From Xanthoparmelia taractica (Eukaryota > Ascomycota > Lecanoromycetes > Lecanorales > Parmeliaceae), in NCBI GenBank assembly GCA_033085395.1, contig JANQBS010000545.1:1-15115 (forward strand): a stretch of 15,115 bases of DNA. The letters are read 5' to 3'. Made by a program: the position numbers and the translations under genes. This document shows positions 7,734 to 15,115 of the stretch, piece by piece; the first letter of the stretch is position 1, and every line of letters begins with the position of its first letter. The notes below the pieces were generated by a model. That model saw only the letters and a program-made list of their open reading frames with translations. It had not been told where the DNA came from and ran no database searches.

Positions 7734-8560
7734 ATGGCTGAAAATAACGATATTAATTAATAGAATATAGGCTTCTCACAGCAATAATAGACTACTTTAC
7801 AAGGCCTTCTACGTAGCGTATCTGGAGCGCCCGGTGAGCGAGGATCGCCAGAACAAAATAATATTAATGCTATAGTAGAAATAGCATCGATATTAGTCAG
7901 TAGATAAAATACTAATAATATGGGATTCTTCAACCCGATATATAAGAATAAGTCGATGGCTTTCGATACTTCTTTAATGAAGTACACATTAAAAGAGACT
8001 TACTTTCGAGATATATATTTGTTTTTAGAGTATACTCGTGACGTAGCTAATATTAAGAGTGATAAACTCGTTTATATAAATCTCTAAACTTATTTTAAGG
8101 GATCTACTTTAAAATAATAATTAAGCGAGCTTTTTAATAATAATAAGCGTCTTATAAAGCTCGAGAATAGACTAAATAAGTGAGAGAGAATACTAATCGA
8201 ACGATTTAAGGTATCTATTAATATAATAATTAATTCGTTATTAAAGAAGAGATATACTTTAAGAAATATTATTAGCAAAAGAAAGCCTCGAGAATACGTA
8301 TAAAAGATCTTATATGCTTCGAAGAATATTAACTTAACTAGTATTAAAAATTAGCTTGACGTAATCTATAATAACTTAAATGCTAAGCTAAGACGTGACT
8401 TAAGAAGATTAAAGGATCGAACTATTTTACATAATTTTCTTAAGAAGATGGATAATCTTAAGTATAATTAATAGATCTATGCAAATAGATATAATTCGAG
8501 AATATATAGATTCTCTTCTTCTTCTTCTTCTTCTTCGGGAAATATCTTTGCGAGGTCTTC
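7734..8560 (+). pseudogene. Gag (capsid-like) region
   Basis: The frame reads MAENND, then GFFNPIYKNKSMAFDTSLMK, KETYFRDIYLFLEYTRDVAN, then ERFKVS, KRYTLRNIISKRKPREYV, KILYASKNINLTSIKN and LNAKLRRDLRRLKD. This pattern of a short acidic N-terminus, a YFRDV block and an alpha-helical RREPREYVQ-type region is typical of retrotransposon Gag in filamentous fungi. Gag would form the virus-like particle. The part around 7757-7990 has unusually few RIP stops. The region ends in an Arg/Ser-rich tail with a polyserine run. Confidence 0.8.
8512..8536 (+). repeat. CTT/TCT trinucleotide run encoding polyserine
   Basis: About eight TCT triplets in a row. In the Gag-Pol frame they read as serine, next to an Arg-containing stretch. 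In other frames they read as Leu or Phe runs, which explains the spurious open frame there. Confidence 0.8.
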
Positions 8561-9203
8561 TTAAAATCGTGCTTCTCAAAATCGGAGTGATAGCAATAGA
8601 GATATTTCTGATTAGTATTAATCTCGTTTATAACAGTAAGTTTCTTAATAATTTCGACCTTAGAGTGCGGGTTTTAATAATTAATATTAGCGATCTTACT
8701 TTTAGTAGTCTTTTTGTTAACTTAGCAATTAATATAAGAGTCAAAACGCTTAGTTAACTTAATTATTTCCTCGTTAATTCAATAATTAAAATACTTATTC
8801 AAATCCGCAGCAAAACGCTTAGCAAATACCTCGTTATCAGCCCCTACAAATCGCCGCTTCAAACGTATTAAATTCGATTTCGAATCGACCTTTATTTAAT
8901 AGTTAGTAATAGTAGTTTTCTTTAAAGTAAAATTAAGGTTTTTAGCAAAATTAAGATAATTAAAGATCTTAATTTAATGCTATTAATCGTTTAAAAGTAG
9001 CTACTTATTAGATATCTACTACTAACGAAAATGCTAAATTAGAATATAACGAACAAGCTCAAAGCTTGGATTACTAGAAAGAAAATATTAATATTAAATA
9101 TTCTTACTTTGCAGGCGAAGATTAGTATAAGAATAAAATGTATTATGCTAATTCTAATAAGCTTTCAATATAGTTAAATAATAATTAGTTTACTAATTTT
9201 ATG
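8561..9203 (+). pseudogene. Glutamine-rich linker between Gag and protease
   Basis: In the Gag-Pol frame this stretch has a very high density of TAA and TAG mixed with surviving CAA and CAG (for example QQNA-stop-QIPRYQPLQIAASN at about 8806-8865). The simplest reading is a Gln-rich, probably disordered linker whose CAA/CAG codons were turned into stops. No domain motif is visible. It ends in more acidic text just before the zinc finger. Confidence 0.6.
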
Positions 9204-9218
9204 GAGATTGAAATCTAT

Positions 9219-9284
9219 TACCGAAACTATTAAAAATCTTTCTCATTCAAGATTAAATTGCATAAGCATTTACGTGTTAACTGC
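9219..9284 (+). pseudogene. C2HC-type zinc finger between Gag and protease
   Basis: The frame reads Y-R-N-Y-stop-KSFSFKIKLHKHLRVNC. With the two Tyr codons (TAC 9219, TAT 9228) taken as RIP products of TGC/TGT, the spacing is C-x2-C-x12-H-x4-C, with the conserved Phe and Leu of a classical finger. Most retrotransposons carry a CCHC knuckle (C-x2-C-x4-H-x4-C) at the end of Gag; this finger is of the longer, classical type. Its likely role is nucleic acid or protein binding. Confidence 0.7.
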
Positions 9285-9429
9285 TCTAAGAAGTATATCT
9301 ATATCAACGAAGTAATGCTAATAAAGTCTTCTAATTCTTCTAATTCTAAGAAGTAGCTTATAAAATCGTCTAACTTCGCTAATAAAAACTTAAAAATTAT
9401 TAAGTTTATCGCTTTTAATTAGAATTTAA

Positions 9430-10140
9430 GAAATAATTTTACTTTTCGAAATTAAACTTACGTTATAATTAAAGTTAAGCTCGATTCTACTAATTAAGAA
9501 GATAAGGTTTATATTAATATCAAATATGATATAAGTTTAATAGATAGATTATAATATTCTTAGCAGTGTTCGAATATAGCTATCTTTAAGATAATAATAT
9601 CTTTGCGAGTATATAAAGTTAATGCTTTTAAGCACGAGACTTCGAAGTATATTATATAGAATATCTATCTTCTTGAAATTAATAATTAAGGTCGGAGAGT
9701 GCTTATATATCTACGTAGAAAGTTATATATTATTAATAACTTACGTGTTAAAATACTTATTGAAAATAATATTATTGAGCTCGAAGAGATTATTATTGAT
9801 ATAGCTAATAAGAAAGTAAGGATTAATAGCTATAGCACTATGATTAATATTACTACTCGACCTCGAGGCGAGTTTATTCGAAGAAAGATTTATATTAAAT
9901 TATTTATTTTCATATCTTCGCATAGCGAGATAATTCTATTAATCAAAGAAATTAATCTATTTAACGATCGTGATTTCTTATTTAAGCCAGCAGTATAGAC
10001 GAATTTAATAATATTCGCTTATTTAATTAATTATATAATAACTGGAATTCTAATTCGAAATAAGTCTAATATATCTATTCAAATCTCAAAGAAGTTAAGA
10101 CTTGAAAATATTCTCGAAATAAACTACGAAAACTACTTTT
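9430..10140 (+). pseudogene. Aspartic protease (retropepsin-like) region
   Basis: YVIIKVKL leads into VYINIKYDISLIDR, in which NIK (9516-9524) stands where DTG is expected and SLIDR follows as in DTGCSxSLIDR. Next come ENNIIELEEIIIDIANKKVR, matching the GNDxIGPExxVIDVxxxxA block, and RRKIYIKLFIF, SHSEIILL, DRDFLFKPAV (9975-9998), TGILIRN and LENILEINYENYF. The stretch 9699-9998 is unusually free of stops. The enzyme would cut the polyprotein; the lost Asp and Gly of DTG make it inactive. Confidence 0.78.
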
Positions 10141-10479
10141 AAATTAATATCAAACCTAAATTCGCCTTAACGAAAATAATTATAAATTTAAGCGTGAACT
10201 TAAGCTTAAATTAATTAACTTTCTTACTAGCTAAAGAAACTAAGCTATTAAATAAAGTTATGGTTTTCGAGAATATATAGGCTAGAACTACACTAATCGA
10301 TCTAGTTAACGAATTCCTATAAATCTAATAAAATATCGACTTTATTAAAGTACTAGAAGAGAAATAAATAAAGCTTTCGCTAAGAAATAACTAATAAATT
10401 AAGATTAATAGAAAGATCAAGATCTATTTCTTAAACATACGAGATCGAGAAGTAATCGATAAAGTCTTTAATAAGCTAC

Positions 10480-11160
10480 ACGAACAGAGAAGATTTGAAT
10501 AAATTAAGAATTCTACACTCTTCTTCTATTTAGTATTCGTTATATGAAAAATACTACCTAATAATATTATTAAGAGAAGATTAATAATTAACATTCGAGG
10601 TTTAAATAATCTACTACTTCGAGATATATATTTAATACCTCTTCAATAAAATATAATTGAGATGCTAGCTGATTATAATTTTATTTTAATAATCGATATT
10701 ACTTCGTTCTTCTATTAATAGCGAATATATTTAAACTATCGCTATATATAGACTATTATAAGTTACAAAAATTAAGAAACTTTTAATATTTTAATTATAA
10801 GTTATATAAATTCGATTACTTATATTTAACGTCAAATCGATAAGATTTTGCGATATATTCTCAACGCAAAGACTTACGTTAATAATATAATTACGAATAT
10901 TAGAATATTTCAATAGCACTTATAAGATCTCCATTAACTATTCGAGCTTTTCGTGAGATTTAACATAACTATTTCCTCTATAAAAGTCTTTTTAAGATAT
11001 TCAAACGTTAATTTACTAGATAAAAAAGTTAATTCTTTCGACTTAATTTCACCAGAAGATAAGCTTAAGGCTATTTCGAACTTATAATATTTCAACACCT
11101 TGAGAGAGCTCGAACACTACTTGGAATTAATCGGCTATCTGCGCCAGTACGTTTATTTCT
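10480..11160 (+). pseudogene. Reverse transcriptase domain
   Basis: Blocks in order: RRLIINIRGLNNLLLRDIYLIPLQ, DYNFILIIDITSFFY (motif A, second Asp now Asn or Thr), ETFNILIISYINSITYI, then TYVNNIITNIR, where YVNN (10875-10886) replaces the catalytic YVDD. LFVRFNITISSIKVFL, LLDKKVNSFDLIS and LGLTG-like YLELIGYLRQY close the thumb. This pattern matches Ty3/gypsy RT of fungi. Both Asp residues of the active site became Asn through TGA(C/T) to TAA(C/T) changes, so the enzyme is inactive. Confidence 0.9.
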
Positions 11161-11239
11161 ATATATAATTAATATAGTCTCTATAAAATCTAAAAATACT
11201 ACTTCTTAAGAAAGCATCGAACTCTAAACGTTAGCGAAA

Positions 11240-11835
11240 ATAACACTCTTCTCGAATAAAACTATTTATAACTTTAGAGAAGTAGTTAACTTCTTTCCAG
11301 CTTCTTCAAGAAGCACTATCTTAGCTAATAATTCTAATATATTTTAATAATACTCGAACGTTATAAGTTAACTTAAATGCCTTAAAGAAATTTAATTTTA
11401 AGACGATAGTCTTTTATATCAAATCAAATGTATATGAGATTAATAAATAAAATATATATAAGAATAACAAATAACCTTCTCGTGTAGAAATGAAGCCTAT
11501 TCTTTTTCTATTAAGACTTCTAACTATAGTAGAAAGAAATTACTAACCAACGAAATTGAAATTGCTAACCTTATTTAATATCTGAAGAAAATAAGATATA
11601 TAATTAAATCTTTAAAGTATTCTATGAGAATATAGATAGATTATTCTATTATTATTAACATTATAAAGCAAAGTTCGATCGTTTCAATTACATCAATAAT
11701 GCGAATAAACGTTCGTTTGATTCGAGCTACTCAATTCTTAAGATAATTTAATCTAGTTATCTCTCACAAATCTAATAAAGAGTATATTGTGTCTAATGCT
11801 CTATTAAGGCTTGTAAGTTTAAATAGAGATAATTC
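11240..11835 (+). pseudogene. RNase H domain with a 1-nt frameshift
   Basis: TLEK, SFQLLQEALS, ILIYFNNTRTL and VNLNALKKFNF (usually VDASKEFGFG, Asp now Asn) are followed by VEMKPILFLLRLLTIVERNY. Then CCAACGAAATTGAAATTGCT (11547-11566) reads PTKLKL in the old frame but EIEIANL in the new one; the family text PTELEIAGL needs one more G. After the shift: YLKKIRYII, SIVSITSIMRINVRLIRATQF and LVISHKSNKEYIVSNALLRL, the end of the domain. Confidence 0.82.
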
Positions 11836-12139
11836 GCTATCTTATTATTATTCGAAGTTAAATACTCTCTATATCGTAAGCTTAATAGAAATAAATACTT
11901 TATTTCATAAGAAGTGTATTTAAGACTATTAAGAGAATAATTATTAAAAAAGAATTTCTTTATAGCTCGATGTTAATAATGGTCTAATTAGCGAGGACGT
12001 AGCTTCTTTGTCTTTCGTATAGGGAAAGCATCTTCTTACTATTAATGTTAATCCCTATTTTTCGCCTCGGTCGAAAGGGAATCAATAGTAGTCGAAAGGA
12101 GAATCATAGCAAGAATAGCAAAGTCTCACTCACGAAATG

Positions 12140-12390
12140 CAGCGAGATCTTATCTTTTATGTTAATAGAACTATTAATTATTAGCGACTTTGTATTCCCT
12201 TTTTGCTGGTGAAGAATATTCTTACTTTAACACATAGAAAAGAGTATTCTGGCTTTTAGAGATACTACGAGATCATTACCTTATTCTAATATATTTATAA
12301 AATCACAAAGCACTTATAAGACTTTATTCGATATTATCTAGAGTGTTTAATTCTATAGATAAGGAGGTATACACCTTACGATAGCTTGCA
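12140..12390 (+). pseudogene. Integrase zinc-binding domain and upstream linker
   Basis: RDLIFYVNRTINY, RLCIPFLLVKNILTLTHRKE and SGFQRYYEII-type text (stop for Gln) lead into a decayed HHCC motif. One His (of THRKE) and the last Cys (of LECLIL) survive; the second His and the first Cys read Tyr. PYDSLQPILSPPVPF follows. The preceding linker (about 11990-12140), with PYFSPRSKGNQ and many former Gln, is GC-richer but stays in frame, so it is part of the protein and not an insertion. Confidence 0.8.
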
Positions 12391-13010
12391 GCCAATCTTA
12401 TCTCCACCCGTGCCTTTTTATACTCTAACTATTAACTTTATTCTAGTATTATCTCTATTAAATTACGAATTAAATTATATTATATCTATTATCTATAAGT
12501 TTATAAAAGTTATTTAATTAATTCTTAGTAAATTAACTTAAAAAGTATCTAATTAAATAAAAGTACTTCTAGATCGACTTAATATTATTAATTGAGGAAT
12601 TTCAAAAGCTATTATTAGCGATCGAGATAGGAAATTCCTTTCGAAGCTCTAGGAGTCGCTTTTTAAACTATTAAAGATTTCTCTACTTTATTTAATCGCC
12701 TATTATTCGTAGACTAATAATGCGAGCGAATATACTAATTAGACTACTAAGATAGTCTTAAGATACTTCGTGTATACACTTAACAGATCTTCTTTATGAT
12801 CGAAAGTGCTATCACGAATATAGATCTTCTTAAATAACTCCGCCTCTTTTGAGATTACGCCGAGCGAAGTGATCTATAATTTTACTTTAAATAGACCTTT
12901 GAATTTGCTTCGTTTGTTAATCAAAATCGATTATATCTCTACACGAATTATAGCTAAAGATATTATCGATTTTACTTAAATGTCTAACAAATTTTATTAC
13001 GATAGAAAGT
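12391..13010 (+). pseudogene. Integrase catalytic core
   Basis: INFILVLSLL has Asn (codon 12434) where the first catalytic Asp is expected (DFILALP). GISKAIISDRDRKFLSKL keeps the second Asp (codon 12620). NNASEYTN keeps the Glu (codon 12728), 36 codons later, which is the D-x35-E spacing of retroviral-type integrases. RIQIFLNNSASFEITPSEVI and YYDRKY follow. This domain inserts element DNA into the genome; here the first Asp is lost. Confidence 0.88.
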
Positions 13011-13039
13011 ATTAATTAATATTTCTTAGAGTGAGAGAA

Positions 13040-13573
13040 TAAGCGCTTCTCCGACTATATAAAGGCTATAAAATTCTCTCTATTCTTGATATTATTAATA
13101 AGCTATTATAATAGTATATCGATTCTTTTTAGATTATAAATAGAATAGATAGACTTATTTATAGGCTTGCTATTTCTATAGAATAAAGAATTTATTCTAT
13201 TTTTATAATAGTATAATTAAAGTCTTATTCTACGCCAGAGAACGATTCTTTTCAACGCCCTCGACCTCAACACATCTCGTCTATTTCTATTAATAATAAT
13301 AATATCGTTAATTTAAAAATCGAATAACTTCTCAACAAACGAATTATTAAGAAAGAACGTGATTTAACTATAGAATACCTAATAAGATAAAAGAAATATA
13401 ATCCTGAATATGATTAGTGATATAATATCAAGAATCTTAATAACGCTCCTGAGTTAGTGAAGGAATATAAGGAGGAAGTAGCTAGAATTCGAGCTATTAC
13501 ACTTATTTCTAAAATTTTATCTCCGCCTTCTCAGCCGGCAAAGGGGAGAGATCGTTCGAGAAAGTATATATAA
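13040..13573 (+). pseudogene. Integrase C-terminal region with chromodomain
   Basis: LYKGYKILSILDIINKL and RIYSIFIIV-stop-LKSYS match the KLHKGYxIP and RIHPVFSVAQLEP blocks of the GPY/F region. FQRPRPQHISS is well kept. The chromodomain reads IE-stop-LLNKRIIKKERDLTIEYLIR-stop-KKYNPEYD-stop-WYNIKNL (13319-13440), in line with YLVRWKGYGPEYDRWYN. NAPELVKEYKEEVARIRA ends the domain. The protein closes with PPSQPAKGRDRSRKYI and TAA at 13571. Confidence 0.85.
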
Positions 13574-13887
13574 TACTTACACTATATCTACTTATTTTAC
13601 TTACATTCAGCGTTTAACGAGTATTATCGATCGGGATATATTTTCCTCTACTCGATAACGTTTATATATTATTTAAGTATATTAACTAATATTTTAACTA
13701 ATATTCTAACTATATAATTTAGTCGTCGAAAAGATCTTATTATTACTAACTTCTCGTTAATTTCAATATACTGCTATTAATGAATTTGCTTGGTTGGCAA
13801 GGTTTTTCTGTATACTTCAATATGTATAACTTTAACATGTATATAGCAAGCGAGGTCGCTCGCTTTTTCTTCTATTTCGGCGGATGC
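13574..13887 (+). other. Region between Pol end and 3' LTR
   Basis: About 315 bases without a gene. It contains a small hairpin, AGCGAG/CTCGCT at 13849-13864 with a four-base loop followed by TTTTT. GGCGGATGC lies directly before the LTR start at 13888 and may be the degraded polypurine tract. A more obvious purine run, AAAGGGGAGAGA (13540-13551), is inside the Pol coding end. Confidence 0.5.
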
Positions 13888-14060
13888 TGTCACGAAAACG
13901 CACTTGCCAAGCCAACCAAGCACTCGGCAAGGCAAGTGCTTGGCAAATCGGCTAAGGCAAGTGCTTGGCTGGCCCTGACTTAGATAGAATTTTCCAGCTT
14001 AGAATAATTAAGAAGTAAACACCCAACTAACTAACCATACACCCATTGCTGTTACAATTA
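13888..14060 (+). mobile_element. Truncated 3' LTR of the plus-strand gypsy element
   Basis: TGTCACGAAAACGCACTTGCC and the following 140 or so bases match the 5' LTR from 6585, mostly differing by C/T or G/A. A 25-base segment (13944-13968) is absent from the 5' LTR. Similarity stops at about 14055-14060, well short of the proposed 846-bp LTR length, so the right part was lost or replaced. The missing end means the target-site duplication cannot be checked. Confidence 0.78.
13928..13968 (+). repeat. Direct repeat AAGGCAAGTGCTTGG in the 3' LTR
   Basis: AAGGCAAGTGCTTGG occurs at 13929-13943 and again at 13954-13968, separated by CAAATCGGCT. The 5' LTR has a single copy (6626-6640). Recombination or slippage between the repeats explains the 25-base difference. 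Confidence 0.75.
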
Positions 14061-15115
14061 TAAATATTAAGATTCTATAAGAATAAATTTATCTTATAAT
14101 TAATTCTAGTAATTATTCTAGTAACTATTTAAGCGTATTAAAATTTTATCGATTTAGACGCTAACACGTAGAGTTCTCGATAATCTTTCTACATTAAGTA
14201 AATAATAGAAATTAATACTTAATCGATTTCCTTCTCGATAATCTTTTTAATAATAGATATTAGTATCTAAATAATTTTCTTCTTAAACTTTTCTCTTAAA
14301 TAATTCTTATTTATTATATTTTTCTTTTATTTTAATATTTAAGACGCGTTTCTATTATTAATATAATTAAAGATACTTAATATACTTCTATTCTAATAGA
14401 GAGTATATAATTAATAATTTTTAACTAAATCGTAATCTATAGAGCATCGATCTTATAGAAGTAATTACTTTTTTTATCTTTATATTTCTTTATTAATCTT
14501 TTTTCTAACTATTAAAAAAGAAGAATAATTAAATTCTTAAATATATTTTTCGCTCTTTAATATAAAGTTCGATAATCTCGAGTTTAAGACTTTACGTTAT
14601 AACGTAATTAATCGATTTAAAGATAATTAATTAAAGCGTAAAATCGTTTAAGATCTTAGTGAAAATCTTAATATTAAACGCTTAAGAATAAGATTTGATA
14701 TTTTTATTTTTAAGAAAAAAAAATTAAAACGCGTAAAGAAAGTTAATAATATCGTTAAGAATTATCGTATTTATATTTATAAAAAGATTAGCGAATTTAC
14801 GATTACTTTAAACTTATAGCGAAAAATATATATTAAAATTCTTCGCTAATAAAAAATTGACTTTAGATAATATTTATTTATCTTTATAATTATTATTTTA
14901 ATTATTAATTCTTTTAAGTTAATACTTAAACTAGAATTACGTAAGGCGTATATAATAATATTATTATTTAATATCTTCGACTTTAGATTTATTTTAAAAT
15001 AATAATCTACGTCGATAAGAATAATAATTCGTTATAAGAAAATATAGAAGATAAGAAAATAGAGTAAAGTATATAATTATCTTTAATAAAAAAGTATTTA
15101 TTTTAATTATATAAT
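14061..15115. other. Right edge, RIP-damaged and unrecognised
   Basis: Very AT-rich, with heavy TA bias. One + strand frame from about 14625 to 14810 stays mostly open and lysine/arginine-rich (for example LSENLNIKRLRIRFDIFIFK, KVNNIVKNYRIYIYKKISEF). It could be a decayed transposon or host gene, but I recognise no family signature. No LTR, RNA gene or other structure was identified. Confidence 0.4.

Larger units (their letters stand above)
7530..13573 (+). pseudogene. Ty3/gypsy chromovirus Gag-Pol polyprotein relic
   Basis: One long decayed polyprotein gene. From about 7530 to about 11555 the frame with codons starting at multiples of 3 carries Gag, a Gln-rich linker, a C2HC finger, protease, RT and the start of RNase H. 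After a 1-nt shift near 11555 the rest of RNase H, integrase and a chromodomain follow to a TAA at 13571. The layout is that of a fungal chromovirus with Gag and Pol fused in one frame. The ATG at 7734 (MAENND) is a possible start, but a Ser/Asn-rich open stretch precedes it from about 7560, so the start is uncertain. Dozens of in-frame TAA/TAG codons sit where Gln or Trp is expected, and catalytic residues are changed in protease, RT and integrase. The element cannot be autonomous. Confidence 0.93.
1..15115. other. RIP-mutated, AT-rich repeat island
   Basis: The whole window is rich in TA, TAA, TTA and ATA and poor in CA and TG, while CG (as TCG, ACG, GCG) persists. This pattern fits RIP, which turns CpA into TpA on either strand of duplicated DNA in ascomycete fungi. 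In the decayed genes it appears as CAA/CAG codons turned into TAA/TAG and GAT/GAC turned into AAT/AAC after a T. Damage is uneven: about 5214-5440, 6585-7130, 7757-7990, 11990-12410 and 13780-14060 retain more CA, TG and GC. The judgement is by eye; no RIP index was computed. Confidence 0.85.

Noticed and set aside
7538..8278. Three open frames on the - strand opposite Gag
   Set aside because: Glu/Leu-rich or hydrophobic readings opposite the Ser/Asn-rich start and body of Gag; they are antisense shadows.
8479..8757. 92-codon open frame on the + strand with a poly-Leu run
   Set aside because: It is the out-of-frame reading of the TCT repeat and the Arg/Ser-rich Gag tail; the Gag-Pol frame is the meaningful one.
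9622..9804. 60-codon hydrophobic open frame on the + strand
   Set aside because: It overlaps the protease region in another frame; the frame at 9699-9998 matches the protease family text instead.
11990..12140. Possible inserted small element in the integrase linker, because it is GC-richer
   Set aside because: The Gag-Pol frame continues straight through it with family-like text (PYFSPRS, Gln-rich linker) into the zinc-binding domain.
13780..13983. 67-codon open frame on the + strand
   Set aside because: It runs from AT-rich DNA into the 3' LTR and its second half is LTR sequence; no independent coding evidence.
1..15115. tRNA, rRNA, CRISPR or bacterial features
   Set aside because: No tRNA-like cloverleaf with a GTTCRANNC box, rRNA core or spaced repeat array was noticed; the spliceosomal intron and chromoviruses indicate a eukaryote.

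Overview
The window looks like a repeat island from a filamentous ascomycete (Pezizomycotina) that has been heavily damaged by repeat-induced point mutation (RIP). The sequence is dominated by TpA, is poor in CpA and TpG, and keeps CpG fairly often. Almost no reading frame exceeds 100 codons. Read while allowing CAA/CAG/TGG codons to have become stops, several long protein relics can still be followed, so this is a graveyard of decayed genes and transposons rather than intergenic noise. I see no intact protein-coding gene.

Layout. (1) Bases 315 to about 850 and 5735-6402 are two copies of the same unit in opposite orientation. Each carries a decayed gene of the histone H3 family. The left copy (+ strand, from 529) is cut off inside the histone fold. 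The right copy (- strand, 6239 to about 5735) keeps the whole fold. Both have a 49-nt intron at the same place, and removing it restores the frame. (2) Between them lie an LTR-like start at about 846, about 1.9 kb of unrecognised RIP-damaged DNA, and the 3' part of a Ty3/gypsy chromovirus on the - strand (RNase H, integrase, chromodomain; 5214-3091). A short, less damaged LTR sits at about 5245-5620. (3) Bases 6585-14060 are a second, different Ty3/gypsy chromovirus on the + strand: 5' LTR, Gag, glutamine-rich linker, C2HC zinc finger, protease, reverse transcriptase, RNase H, integrase, chromodomain, and a truncated 3' LTR. The whole Gag-Pol can be read in one frame apart from many RIP stops and one apparent 1-nt frameshift near 11555. 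(4) Bases 14061-15115 are RIP-damaged and unrecognised.

How the parts relate. The two retroelements belong to different lineages and face opposite ways. Their catalytic residues are lost in several places (RT YVDD to YVNN, protease DTG to NIK, one integrase acidic residue lost in each), so none can be active. The histone relics are the unexpected content: they look like a host-type, intron-bearing chromatin gene that was copied as DNA, became a repeat and was then mutated by RIP. All functional calls rest on reading motifs by eye; no database comparison was possible.
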